Positions 7,753 through 16,611 are shown, counted from the stretch's first letter. The stretch: 64,000 bases of DNA from JAEUIE01 sp035430005 (GCA_035430005.1 DAOMFV010000001.1:40634-104633), one strand, 5' to 3'. The notes: generated by a model not told the origin, from the sequence alone. A program made the numbers and translations.

Positions 7753-10158
7753 ATGTCCCGCTTCATTCGCTGGTTCTCCGATCTCTCCATCGCTGACGTT
7801 CCCCTCGTTGGTGGCAAGAACGCTTCACTCGGCGAGATGTATCGTGAACTGACGCCGAAGGGGATTGCAATTCCGAACGGTTTCGCCGTCACTGCCGATG
7901 GCTACCGGGCTGTCGTCAAGGAAGGCAAACTGGCTGATGTTCTCAAGCGATATCTGACGGGACTCAACACCAGCAACCTTGCCGATCTTGCGGAACGTGG
8001 CCGAGCGATTCGGGAAGCCATCCTGAACACTCCGCTTCCTGGTGAGCTTCAAACCAGCATCGTTCAGGCCTATCTGCAACTGGACAAGGAGTATGGCCCA
8101 GACCCCGATGTTGCTGTTCGCTCCAGCGCCACCGCTGAGGACTTGCCCGGAGCCAGCTTTGCCGGCCAGCAGGAATCGTTTCTCAACATCCGTGGCGAAC
8201 GGGCTTTACTCGATGCCTGCAGGCAGTGCCTGGCATCTCTCTTTACGGATCGTGCCATCTCATACCGGGTGGATAAAGGCTTCGATCACTTCGCTGTCGC
8301 CCTTTCCATTGGCGTGCAGAAGATGGTTCGTTCGGACCTGGCCTGCTCCGGTGTGCTCTTCACCCTCGATACCGAAAGCGGCTTCCCCGATGTGGTGCTG
8401 ATCAACAGTGCTTACGGCCTGGGGGAAACCATTGTCAAAGGCCGCGTTGATCCTGATGAGTTCCTGATCTTCAAACCCATGCTGGAGCGAACACAGCTTA
8501 AACCGATCCTCAAACGCCGTATCGGCTCCAAGCAGGAGAAAATGGTCTACGCCAGTCGTGGTGGAAAAAGCACTCGCATCGTCTCTGTTCCACTGGAACA
8601 GCAGCAATGTCTCAGCGTAAATGACGATGAAGTCCTCTCGCTGGCCCGCTGGGGATGCCTCATCGAGAAACACTATTCCCAGAAAGCGGGCCATCCCGTA
8701 CCGATGGACATCGAATGGGCCAAGGATGGCCAGACTGGCAAATTCTTCATTCTGCAAGCCAGGCCGGAAACGGTTCACGCCATGAAACAGCAGGCTGAGA
8801 TCGAGGTATTTCAACTGCAGCAGAAGGGAAAGGTCATTCTTCATGGCAAGAGCGTCGGTGCTCGCATGGGTGCCGGCGCAATACGCATCATTCGAAATGC
8901 AGATGAACTGGCACAATTTCAGCAGGGCGAAGTGCTGGTCGCGGACATGACCGATCCCGACTGGGAACCGACGATGAAGATGGCTGCTGCCATCATCACC
9001 AACCGTGGCGGACGAACATGCCATGCCGCCATCGTCAGCCGGGAACTCGGCGTACCATGTGTTGTGGGAACAGAACAGGCTACCGCCTTGCTGAAACCAG
9101 GTCAACCCGTCACGGTCTCATGTGCCGAAGGTGATGTTGGCAAAGTCTACGATGGCAAGCTGTCTTTCCAGCGAACCACCATCGACGTCAGCAAGATGCC
9201 TCGCCCTAAGACCAAGGTCATGATGAACCTCGGCGATCCGGACAAAGCCTTTGCTCTGTCGACCCTGCCTAATGATGGAGTCGGCCTGGCACGGGAGGAG
9301 TTCATCATCTCCTCGTTCATTCGTGTGCATCCACTGGCACTACTACGTTTCGATGAACTGCCAGCCGGCGAGGAGAAGGACGAAATCGCTCGGCTGACAC
9401 AACATCACCCGAAAAAGGCTGATTACTTTGTTGAGAAACTCGCTGAAGGTGTCGGGCAATTGGCTGCCGCCTTCTACCCCAAGGATGTCATCGTCCGCCT
9501 CTCCGATTTCAAGACCAACGAATATGCTGGCCTGCTAGGCGGCAAGCCTTTCGAGCCGAGCGAAGAAAATCCCATGATCGGCTTCCGCGGCGCCAGCCGG
9601 TACTATGATTCCCGCTACCAGGATGGCTTTCTGCTGGAATGCAAAGCGATGCGCTATGCACGGGAGGTGATAGGCCTGACGAACATCAAGCTGATGATCC
9701 CCTTCTGTAGAACTGTTGCCGAAGGCGAGAAGGTACTTGCTGTCATGGAGAAGGCCGGGCTCAAACGTGGCCAAAACGGCTTAGAAGTCTACGTCATGTG
9801 TGAAATCCCCAGCAACGTGATCCTTGCGGAAGATTTTGCCCGTATCTTCGATGGCTTCTCCATCGGCTCCAATGATCTCACGCAACTCACGCTGGGGCTG
9901 GATCGCGATTCCAATATCGTTGCCCATCTTTTCGATGAACGCAACGCTGCTGTCATGCGACTGATCGAGGATGTTATCAAGCGAGTCAAGGCTTGTTGCC
10001 GGAAGATCGGCATCTGTGGCCAGGCACCGAGTGACTACCCGGAGTTTGCACAGTTCCTGGTTCGTTGTGGGATTGATTCCATCTCGCTCACACCTGATAC
10101 GATCCTGAAGACGACGCAGGCTATTCTGGAAATGGAAAATCAAAGCTCCGGTCGATGA
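7753..10158 (+). CDS. ppsA: Phosphoenolpyruvate synthase (pyruvate, water dikinase)
   Basis: Converts pyruvate + ATP + H2O to PEP + AMP + Pi; 801 aa, the usual length. An N-terminal ATP-grasp domain starts VGGKNASLGEM and has RSSATAEDLPGASFAGQQE near residue 117. A phosphohistidine domain has GGRTCHAAIVSRELG with His424. The C-terminal PEP-binding barrel has the catalytic Cys755 in GICGQAPSDYPE. The ATG at 7753 follows GAAGGAG with ideal spacing; upstream in-frame codons overlap hypE and are rejected. It sits 13 bp after hypE, so it appears to be the last gene of the hydrogenase operon, which is unusual. Its 3' end overlaps the convergent regulator gene by 38 bp. Confidence 0.95.
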   Translation: MSRFIRWFSDLSIADVPLVGGKNASLGEMYRELTPKGIAIPNGFAVTADGYRAVVKEGKLADVLKRYLTGLNTSNLADLAERGRAIREAILNTPLPGELQTSIVQAYLQLDKEYGPDPDVAVRSSATAEDLPGASFAGQQESFLNIRGERALLDACRQCLASLFTDRAISYRVDKGFDHFAVALSIGVQKMVRSDLACSGVLFTLDTESGFPDVVLINSAYGLGETIVKGRVDPDEFLIFKPMLERTQLKPILKRRIGSKQEKMVYASRGGKSTRIVSVPLEQQQCLSVNDDEVLSLARWGCLIEKHYSQKAGHPVPMDIEWAKDGQTGKFFILQARPETVHAMKQQAEIEVFQLQQKGKVILHGKSVGARMGAGAIRIIRNADELAQFQQGEVLVADMTDPDWEPTMKMAAAIITNRGGRTCHAAIVSRELGVPCVVGTEQATALLKPGQPVTVSCAEGDVGKVYDGKLSFQRTTIDVSKMPRPKTKVMMNLGDPDKAFALSTLPNDGVGLAREEFIISSFIRVHPLALLRFDELPAGEEKDEIARLTQHHPKKADYFVEKLAEGVGQLAAAFYPKDVIVRLSDFKTNEYAGLLGGKPFEPSEENPMIGFRGASRYYDSRYQDGFLLECKAMRYAREVIGLTNIKLMIPFCRTVAEGEKVLAVMEKAGLKRGQNGLEVYVMCEIPSNVILAEDFARIFDGFSIGSNDLTQLTLGLDRDSNIVAHLFDERNAAVMRLIEDVIKRVKACCRKIGICGQAPSDYPEFAQFLVRCGIDSISLTPDTILKTTQAILEMENQSSGR

Positions 10159-11569
10159 CCAGCCCCAGCTTGGCCAGTTTGGCGCGTAGCGTCGGTCGGC
10201 TGATGCCCAGAATCTGCGACGCCTGCGACTGGTTCCCTGCGGTTTTCTGCAACACTTCACGAAACAATTGTCGTTCCACAGATTCAACGACTTCTTCGTA
10301 AAGGTTTTTACTGCCCGTTTGAAGTCGTTCTCGAATCAGATCAACGATGGGTTGCTGCCCGCCAGCAGGCCGTTCATGGTGCGAGAATGATCCCGTTTTA
10401 ACACCACGTAACTGATCGGGGAGGTGTTCAGGAAGCAATACGGGGCCGGTCATGCAAAGCAGCGCATGCTTGATGGCACTTTGTAACTCTCGGATATTTC
10501 CCGGCCATGAGTATGATTCCAGCAGAATCATGGCCTCGGGAGAAAGTGATTGAACTTCCTTCTCCATTTCCTTGCCATACTGGCGTACAAAATGGGATAG
10601 AAGGATCGACATATCTCCAGTCCGCTCGCGTAAAGCGGGTAATCGAATCGTAAACACATTGAGACGATAATAGAGATCAGCGCGAAACACTCCCTTGGCA
10701 ACTGCCGACTCCAGATCGCGATTCGTCGCTGCGATCACACGGACGTTGGTCTGAATGGTCTCGGCACCACCTACCCGTTCAAACCTCTGATCCTGAAGCA
10801 CACGGAGAATTTTCGTCTGCATGAGAGGCGTCATGTCGCCGATCTCGTCAAGAAACAGCGTGCCGCTGTTGCACTGTTCAAACTTGCCGATGCGTTTGCG
10901 ATCTGCTCCTGTGAATGCTCCTTTTTCATGTCCGAAGAGTTCACTTTCAAGTAATGTCTCAGGTATGGCGGCGCAATTGATAGCCAGGAATGGGCCATTG
11001 GAACGTTTGCTATAGTGGTAGATGGCACGCGCCACCATTTCCTTCCCTGTGCCGCTTTCACCAAGAATCAGCACCGTCACATCCTGTGGTGCCACTCGTC
11101 CGATGGCCTTGTACACTTCCTGCATGGCCGAACATTGTCCGATCAACACATCACCTTGAGTCTGTTCTGACTCCGATGAGGGCACCAAAGCGGGCACTTG
11201 CATCAAGCGACTCGATTGCAAAGCGTGATCCACCAACTCGGTTAATTGATCGGGATCGATCGGCTTAACAACATAATCGAAGACCCCCTGGCTCATAGCT
11301 TCAATCGCTGTCTCGGCAGTGCCATGCCCCGTGGCCAGGATGAAAGGGACCTTGGCTGCCTGTTCGCGCACCCTGCGATGCACATCGAGGCCGGTTCCAT
11401 CTGGTAGACGCAAATCGCAGAGGACGACATTGGGCTGATAGCGTTGAAAAAGAGAAATACCCTCTTCTGCTGTCGTCGCCGTCAGCAGTTGAATGTCTCG
11501 ATCTTCAAAGGCGTATCGATAGCACTTCAGTGTTAGTGGGTCATCATCGATGGCTAACAAGGTGGGCAT
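10121..11569 (-). CDS. Sigma-54-dependent response regulator (NtrC family)
   Basis: Two-component transcriptional activator, 482 aa. The receiver domain (1-120) has the acidic pocket DDD at 8-10, phosphoacceptor Asp52 and Lys102. The sigma-54 AAA+ domain (about 140-375) has Walker A GESGTGKE at 170-177, the sigma-54 contact loop GAFTGA at 217-222 and Walker B GTLFLDEIGD at 236-245. The C-terminal Fis-type helix-turn-helix (about 435-475) ends the protein. All residues needed for a working enhancer-binding protein are present. It lies 15 bp after the hybrid kinase gene, so the two form a pair. The likely targets are the nearby GGCA-N6-CTGC promoters (inference). The final 38 bp overlap ppsA tail to tail. 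Confidence 0.95.
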   Translation of the reverse strand: MPTLLAIDDDPLTLKCYRYAFEDRDIQLLTATTAEEGISLFQRYQPNVVLCDLRLPDGTGLDVHRRVREQAAKVPFILATGHGTAETAIEAMSQGVFDYVVKPIDPDQLTELVDHALQSSRLMQVPALVPSSESEQTQGDVLIGQCSAMQEVYKAIGRVAPQDVTVLILGESGTGKEMVARAIYHYSKRSNGPFLAINCAAIPETLLESELFGHEKGAFTGADRKRIGKFEQCNSGTLFLDEIGDMTPLMQTKILRVLQDQRFERVGGAETIQTNVRVIAATNRDLESAVAKGVFRADLYYRLNVFTIRLPALRERTGDMSILLSHFVRQYGKEMEKEVQSLSPEAMILLESYSWPGNIRELQSAIKHALLCMTGPVLLPEHLPDQLRGVKTGSFSHHERPAGGQQPIVDLIRERLQTGSKNLYEEVVESVERQLFREVLQKTAGNQSQASQILGISRPTLRAKLAKLGLVIDRSFDFPFPE

Positions 11570-11584
11570 AGAGGCTCCGATGGT

Positions 11585-13507
11585 TTATTTCACAAATTGC
11601 TGCAAAATCGACAATAGTTGTTCATCTGAATAGGGCTTCTGCAGAAATGCCTTAGCGCCTGCAGCAAAGATCGTTCGCAGCCGTTCCGCTGAGCGGAGTC
11701 CGCTGCACGCAATGATTGGCACTTGGGGATTGATTTCACGCATCTGTTGCATGACCGCGGGGCCGTCCAGCCCCGGCATCATCATATCGACAAGAGCAGC
11801 ACGAACCTTGGGATGGTGCTCCGAAAAAAGAGCAAGAGCAGACATGCCATGCTCAGCCGTCAGAGTTTGGTAACCGCTATTCTGCAGGACAGCCTGAACG
11901 GTTTGAACAATGAGCGGCTCATCATCAACAATCAAAATGAGTTCACCATGTCCCCGGAGCGAGGAAGTTGCCTCGGTCTTGTCTTCGACAGCCATGTTGA
12001 CTCCGGTCGCAGGCAGGTAGACAGTTACTCGAGTACCTTTGCCTATTTCACTGTAGACGTTAAGAAACCCTCCATGACTGCGCACAATCCCCAGTGCGGT
12101 GGAGAGCCCAAGTCCTGTGCCTTTGCCAATGCCTTTGGTAGTGAAGAACGGGTCAAAAATCTTGTCGAGAACTTCGGGAGGGATCCCGCTACCCGTATCA
12201 GCCGCGTCCAAGAGCACATAAGGGCCTGGCTTGGCATCAGGATGAAACTGGCTGTATTCTCCACCGATCACAACGTTCTCAGCTCGGATGGTAAGCACAC
12301 CACCGGCCGGCATTGCATCTCGCGCGTTCACGCAGAGGTTCATCAATACTTGCAAGAGTTGGGTTTTATCCCCTTTTACGGTCCACAATTCCCCATCGAT
12401 ATTTGTTTCGATTTGAATCGTCTTGCTGAGAGTATGCTGCAACATCTTCTCGACTTCGCCTATTAAAGGCGAAATGGCGACTTGTGTTCGCTCACCTTCC
12501 ATACCTCCAGCGAAAGAGAGCAACTGCTTGACCATGTCGATGCCACGCTCCACGCTGGCCTGGGCAGTGCTAAGAAGGTCTCGGGGTTTCTCATCGGTTA
12601 CATACTTCCGCAACAGCTTGACGCTCATCAGAATGGGAGTCATAACATTGTTGAGATCGTGAGCGATCCCCCCTGCCAGTACACCGATACTCTCCAACCG
12701 TTGTGCACGAAGAAACTGTGACTCCAGTTTTTTCCTTTCCGTCATATCGATGTTGATCATCAGCTTGGACTTGGGCTTGTTCTGTTCGTTATGAATGAGT
12801 GTCCAATAGGAGGCTACCGTCAGCCGTCGTCCATCTTTAGTGTCGTGGTGCAACTCTCCCTGCCATTCACCTTCCTGTTCGATGAGGCGGTGGATCTCAT
12901 CCATGCTGAGACCTTGAGGATGAGAGCAACACTTCAAAACGTGGCAATCTTGTCCGATCGCTTCCTGTGCCGACCAGCCGTAAAGACGCTCGGCGCCGGC
13001 ATTCCAGTAGTTAATGCGATCCTGTAAGTCAGTGACAAGAATGGCTTCCCTGACATTGTTGAGCAACTGAGCCTGTTCACGCAGCTTTCGGTCATTTTCT
13101 TTGCGAGCAGTGATGTCACGAACAAACCCGGTGAATCGTAACTCGTTTTCCGTGCCACACTCTCCAACAGCTAACTCGATGGGCACGAGTGAGCCGTCTT
13201 TCCTTTTTCCAATCACCTCTCGACCGATGCCGATGATTCGTGGCTGACGTGTCGTGAGGTACTGCTTCAAGTAGCGGTCATGTTCTTCACGAAACGGCGA
13301 AGGCATTAGTATGGTGATATTCTGCCCAACGATTTCTTTTTCCTCATAGCCAAAGATTCGCTCCGCAGCCCGATTGAATTGCTCAACCGTTCCATCACTC
13401 TTGATCGTAATAATACCATCGACGGCAGTATCCAGAATGGAACGTAAATACGCAGCTTCCTCATCCGCCTTCTTGACGAATTCACCGTTGTGTGCTGATT
13501 CAGCCAT
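11585..13507 (-). CDS. PAS-PAS hybrid histidine kinase with a FixL-like first PAS domain
   Basis: 640 aa, no transmembrane segment visible, so a cytoplasmic sensor. Domains: PAS1 (about 20-135), PAS2 (about 145-258), HisKA with phospho-His283 in GGIAHDLNNVM, HATPase (about 375-490), and a C-terminal receiver (about 515-640, VDDEP and Asp in ALVDMMMPG). PAS1 closely follows FixL: EEHDRYLKQYLTT then IIGIGREVIGKRKDG, with His76 and Arg96 in the same 20-residue spacing as the heme-ligand His200 and ligand-gating Arg220 of Bradyrhizobium FixL. That makes oxygen sensing through heme plausible, but many PAS proteins share the motif without proven heme. It precedes the sigma-54 regulator on the same strand. 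Confidence 0.93.
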   Translation of the reverse strand: MAESAHNGEFVKKADEEAAYLRSILDTAVDGIITIKSDGTVEQFNRAAERIFGYEEKEIVGQNITILMPSPFREEHDRYLKQYLTTRQPRIIGIGREVIGKRKDGSLVPIELAVGECGTENELRFTGFVRDITARKENDRKLREQAQLLNNVREAILVTDLQDRINYWNAGAERLYGWSAQEAIGQDCHVLKCCSHPQGLSMDEIHRLIEQEGEWQGELHHDTKDGRRLTVASYWTLIHNEQNKPKSKLMINIDMTERKKLESQFLRAQRLESIGVLAGGIAHDLNNVMTPILMSVKLLRKYVTDEKPRDLLSTAQASVERGIDMVKQLLSFAGGMEGERTQVAISPLIGEVEKMLQHTLSKTIQIETNIDGELWTVKGDKTQLLQVLMNLCVNARDAMPAGGVLTIRAENVVIGGEYSQFHPDAKPGPYVLLDAADTGSGIPPEVLDKIFDPFFTTKGIGKGTGLGLSTALGIVRSHGGFLNVYSEIGKGTRVTVYLPATGVNMAVEDKTEATSSLRGHGELILIVDDEPLIVQTVQAVLQNSGYQTLTAEHGMSALALFSEHHPKVRAALVDMMMPGLDGPAVMQQMREINPQVPIIACSGLRSAERLRTIFAAGAKAFLQKPYSDEQLLSILQQFVK

Positions 13508-13721
13508 GATGCGAATAGCGCTTCCTTTTTCGTTACATCAGTCCTCGCCCGTAACATCCAGAATGTGACACCAATTATTGACGTGTTGTCCTCTGTGCGG
13601 CAAGTATTTTTCCAGATTGCGCATGGATTGTACAACCAGAGCAGGAAGCGTAACCCTTGTTCATTTGTCACGTGGAGCACAGAGTTTAGCAAAACCTGAC
13701 GAAGGTAAGATCCTTGTGCCT

Positions 13722-13738
13722 CTGGCATTGAATCTGCT
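13722..13738 (+). promoter_or_regulatory. Candidate sigma-54 promoter (-24/-12) of the eRF1-like gene
   Basis: TGGCATTGAATCTGCT gives GG at 13724-13725 and GC at 13736-13737, exactly 10 bases apart as sigma-54 requires. The predicted start near 13748 leaves about 34 bases before the ATG at 13782. It matches GGCA-N6-CTGC, as do three other elements in this island. Confidence 0.7.
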
Positions 13739-13781
13739 CTGCAAGGTTTGGCATGTAAATGCGTTACAACACGAGTCTATC

Positions 13782-14924
13782 ATGCATACCCTCTCACGCG
13801 ATACGATCAAACAACTTGTTGAGCTATCCCACTCACCTGGCCTGATGCTGTCGTGTTATGTCAACTTGAAAGTGCAAGGAGCGTCCGAACGTCCTGGGAT
13901 ACTTAAAATCAAACACGCAGCCTCGCTACTGAAGCAGAGCATTCCTGAATCATTATCTGAACGGACAGAGTTCGAACAGAATATGAACAGGATCATCAAG
14001 GCCCTGGATGATCCAAGTCTTCACAACAATCATGCTATTGCAATCTTTACCGCCAAACAGAGGGATCAATTTATGATCGTTCCGTTGGGGATGCCCATCT
14101 TAACAGAACTCGTCAACAGTGATAGACCCTACCTGGTTCCGCTGCTGCAATGCCATTTTGCACAACAACGCGAGTATCTTGGGCTGACATTTGACAACGA
14201 TCAGGCACGAATATTCCTGGCAAATGCCGGAACTGTCAAGCTGCTGAAACACTGGCATTCTGATGTTCCCACCAAACAGCACTCCTCCGGTGATCGCGGA
14301 GCCTGGTCCCAATCGAATATAGCTAGCCGTCGAGAAGAGATGCTTGATCGCCACCAAAAAGAGATGATCGATGGCTTCTCCAAGGCGCTGCAGGAACATC
14401 CACAAGCCGGTATTCTTCTGCTTGGGCACGAAGTGGAAGTGACTCAGTTGAAGAATAAGCTGCCTCCTCACTTGAGCGGTCGGCTAGTTCACACGGGGGT
14501 GTGTAACAACATGGATTCCGAGAAGTCGCAATCTAAGACCATCCTTGAGATCGTTCGGAAGCAGAATGTGCTTCATGCGCAGTCTCTGCTCAAAGAACTG
14601 AAACGACGCCAATCACTGAAGACGAGTTGTGCCGTCGGGCCAGCTGATGTACTGGCTGCGCTTGACACAGGAAGGTTAACACAAAAGGGCAGCTTACTTC
14701 TGGGGCCCGATCCAAAGGAGGACGCTTTCCTCTGCACGTCGTGCCGTCACCTGGCCTTGGACGAGGTCAAACAATGCCCGCGTTGTGGCAGTGGGTGCAA
14801 GTCCTGCAATTTGTGGGAAGAAATTCTCTTGAGAGCATTTCGCCATCAATGGAATGTAGTACCCGTCGATGGCTCAGAGGGCCTGACGAAATCAGGCTTT
14901 ATTGCAATGCTCCTTGAAGTCTAG
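13782..14924 (+). CDS. Bacterial eRF1-like (baeRF) family protein with C-terminal zinc finger
   Basis: 380 aa from the ATG at 13782; upstream codons run across the promoter and are rejected. The N-terminal start (LSHSPGLMLSCYVNL) and the central stretch NDQARIFLANAGTVKLL resemble the bacterial archaeo-eukaryotic release-factor family, which has domain 2/3-like folds of eRF1 and is thought to act in ribosome rescue or translation control under stress. The C-terminus has a cysteine cluster (CTSC, CPRC, GCKSC) followed by a helix and beta segment resembling the end of eRF1 domain 3. The GGQ peptide-release motif is not seen. It is divergent from the sensor kinase and has its own sigma-54-type promoter. 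Family call is moderately sure; function is inferred. Confidence 0.7.
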   Translation: MHTLSRDTIKQLVELSHSPGLMLSCYVNLKVQGASERPGILKIKHAASLLKQSIPESLSERTEFEQNMNRIIKALDDPSLHNNHAIAIFTAKQRDQFMIVPLGMPILTELVNSDRPYLVPLLQCHFAQQREYLGLTFDNDQARIFLANAGTVKLLKHWHSDVPTKQHSSGDRGAWSQSNIASRREEMLDRHQKEMIDGFSKALQEHPQAGILLLGHEVEVTQLKNKLPPHLSGRLVHTGVCNNMDSEKSQSKTILEIVRKQNVLHAQSLLKELKRRQSLKTSCAVGPADVLAALDTGRLTQKGSLLLGPDPKEDAFLCTSCRHLALDEVKQCPRCGSGCKSCNLWEEILLRAFRHQWNVVPVDGSEGLTKSGFIAMLLEV

Positions 14925-15076
14925 CAGCCATTGACGGCACATTAGCAGTTACCAGCTTGGAAAGATTCTTTCCGAATCGCCTACGATCCGAACCGATCAC
15001 GCAGTCTGGCTCTTGCTTTTACATGTGATTTAATGCTGTATCGATGGTCATTTGATTCATTTCGACCATGCGGTAA

Positions 15077-15094
15077 TTGGCATGACAACTGCTT
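15077..15094 (+). promoter_or_regulatory. Candidate sigma-54 promoter (-24/-12) of the DksA/TraR gene
   Basis: TTGGCATGACAACTGCTT has GG at 15079-15080 and GC at 15091-15092 with the canonical 10-base spacing. The start would fall near 15103, about 30 bases before the ATG at 15134. It matches GGCA-N6-CTGC. Confidence 0.75.
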
Positions 15095-15133
15095 TTCCTG
15101 TGTTGGATTCAAACCAGATCAAAGGACTCGTCC

Positions 15134-15463
15134 ATGACCAAAGCTACTCGTGAAAAGTATCGTCAACAGTTGCTCACACTGGCTAAAGAAGTCGGCAGAG
15201 AATCAGTACACCTCAAGGATGAGGCGGTTCATCCACTGGCCGAGTTGTCCGGACAATTTTCCGAAAAGCACAATGAGCAAGCTGAGTTGGGAGTAACCAT
15301 TTCGCTTCTGAACAACGAAGAATCGCTCTCGTCGGAGATCAAAAGTGCCCTCCAACGAATTGACGACGGCACATTCGGAATATGCATGAAGTGTCAAAAG
15401 TCCATCACCCAAGAGCGTCTTAATGCCATTCCCTATACACCTTACTGCATCCAATGTGCATAG
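15134..15463 (+). CDS. TraR/DksA-family zinc-finger protein
   Basis: 109 aa. An N-terminal helical coiled-coil region (about 1-75) is followed by a four-cysteine zinc finger: CMKC near residues 84-87 and CIQC near residues 105-108. Proteins of this family enter the RNA polymerase secondary channel and change promoter choice, often with ppGpp; this one could also belong to the YteA-like or C4-type stress branch. No DxxDxA tip motif is obvious, so equivalence to DksA itself is not claimed. It heads a two-gene unit with the BON-like protein 33 bp downstream, behind a strong sigma-54-type promoter. Confidence 0.87.
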   Translation: MTKATREKYRQQLLTLAKEVGRESVHLKDEAVHPLAELSGQFSEKHNEQAELGVTISLLNNEESLSSEIKSALQRIDDGTFGICMKCQKSITQERLNAIPYTPYCIQCA

Positions 15464-15496
15464 CTGAACCCGTAATTACCCAGGACAGGTGCAGAC

Positions 15497-15721
15497 ATGT
15501 TAAAGCAATCGACTCCTCTTCTGATTCAGCTTTCATACCTCCAACAGAACATGAGGGAGCAATTGCGATTCCAGATTCAGAATCTCCGACTGGAGTTGCG
15601 TAACAACGAGATCGTCCTGCTCGGCCGTGCCAGGTCGTACTATCACAAGCAGCTTGCCCAGGAGCTGGTGATCAAGAGAAACTATGCCGAGAAATTGGCA
15701 AATGAGATTCTGGTAACGTAA
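15497..15721 (+). CDS. Small BON-domain-like protein
   Basis: 74 aa. The stretch LRNNEIVLLGRARSYYHKQL is the core strand-turn-helix of BON domains, which normally read (V/L)xxGxVxLxGxVxSxxxk. BON domains bind phospholipid or act as interaction modules. This copy has no signal peptide and is a single short domain, so a cytoplasmic partner role is possible. It probably shares the sigma-54-type promoter with the DksA/TraR gene. It converges on the DUF2007-like gene, leaving 8 bases between stops. Confidence 0.65.
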   Translation: MLKQSTPLLIQLSYLQQNMREQLRFQIQNLRLELRNNEIVLLGRARSYYHKQLAQELVIKRNYAEKLANEILVT

Positions 15722-15729
15722 TCAACTGA

Positions 15730-16020
15730 TCAATAACGAGTTACATCTTGTCTAATCCCCGGCTGAATCGCAACAGGTTTACTGATCTTGCTGGGAGGCT
15801 GATCATGGTTGCTATGATTATTTCGCTTGTCTAGGAGCATTCGGGCATTGACTTCATCCCAGGCACTCACCATTCCTCGGATTTCGAGGATACCCGTGAA
15901 ACCGGCCTGATGCTCTCCTTCAAGCAGGCACTGAATCCCTTCAGATTCCGGCATGTTCTTGAGGATTTCTGCCTCGGCAAATTGGTTCGTGGAAAAGGCG
16001 ATGACCGGTTCGTTCTTCAC
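15730..16020 (-). CDS. DUF2007-like putative signalling protein
   Basis: 96 aa from the GTG at 16020, which has AAGGAG seven bases upstream; an ATG at 16044 overlapping the redoxin stop would give 104 aa. The core (VIAFSTNQFAEAEILKNMPE, then IQCLLEGEH and a helix ending VNARMLLD) fits the small alpha/beta fold of DUF2007, an uncharacterised family often next to stress or membrane genes. The last 25 residues are polar and probably disordered. It is the last gene of the universal-stress/Hsp20 transcription unit. Confidence 0.6.
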   Translation of the reverse strand: MKNEPVIAFSTNQFAEAEILKNMPESEGIQCLLEGEHQAGFTGILEIRGMVSAWDEVNARMLLDKRNNHSNHDQPPSKISKPVAIQPGIRQDVTRY

Positions 16021-16040
16021 TGCGAGTCTCCTTAGCGGAT

Positions 16041-16595
16041 TCATGTTTTGGATAAGGCCTTAAGCAGTTCTTCAGTCTTCGCTCTTCCGCCATGGCCCTT
16101 GCTTACGAGCGAGAAGGTGACAACGCCCTTGGTATTCACGCCAAAGGTTGCAGGGAAGACCGTTTCATTAGGAGCGGCCCAGCGTAAGCCATACTTAGCC
16201 GCAAAGCCGTAATCCGGGTCGGTGACAAGCCGAAAGTTGTTGGGCAGCATTTTGTCAGCAAGAAATTCACGTGCATGCTCGTCCAATTTGCCCGCGGCAC
16301 CAGGATAGATCAGGAGCACAGTTGCTCCGGCATCCATAAAACTGCTCGATTTACTAATCAAGTCAGCGACCTGTTTTTGGCATATTTCACTTTGTGCTCC
16401 AGGGTAGCCTCGCAGAACAATGATGGCGACAGGACCTTTTTCATACAGAAGTGACAACTTAACCGAAGAGCCATCCAGCGTCTTGAGCTCAAAATCCTGA
16501 GCAGTTTCCCCGGTCAAGGGCGATTTGTCCCATTCAGGAAGAGTAGCTTGCAGGAAAAGCAGCCCGAGAACAAGCGATATGTGTGACAAAGTCAT
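16041..16595 (-). CDS. Exported redoxin (AhpC/TSA-type, thioredoxin fold) protein
   Basis: 184 aa from the ATG at 16595; a start at 16622 would add nine residues and overlap the dehydrogenase gene. A hydrophobic N-terminus (about residues 3-18) predicts export or membrane anchoring. The body follows the peroxiredoxin layout: GETAQDFELKTLDGSSVKLS, then RGYPGAQSEICQKQ, with the peroxidatic-position cysteine in EIC, and a later FGVNTKGVVTFS strand. There is no second cysteine in a CxxC arrangement, so a 1-Cys peroxiredoxin-like role is more likely than a disulfide reductase. The substrate is unknown. It lies between the Glu/Leu dehydrogenase and DUF2007-like genes, consistent with oxidative protection on return of oxygen. 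Confidence 0.75.
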   Translation of the reverse strand: MTLSHISLVLGLLFLQATLPEWDKSPLTGETAQDFELKTLDGSSVKLSLLYEKGPVAIIVLRGYPGAQSEICQKQVADLISKSSSFMDAGATVLLIYPGAAGKLDEHAREFLADKMLPNNFRLVTDPDYGFAAKYGLRWAAPNETVFPATFGVNTKGVVTFSLVSKGHGGRAKTEELLKALSKT

Positions 16596-16611
16596 GTACA
16601 AGATGCACCTC

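Noticed and set aside
13749..13763. TTTGGCATGTAAATGC as a second sigma-54 promoter of the eRF1-like gene
   Set aside because: Its GG-to-GC spacing is 9, not 10, and it lies only 20 bases before the ATG; the element at 13722 fits better.
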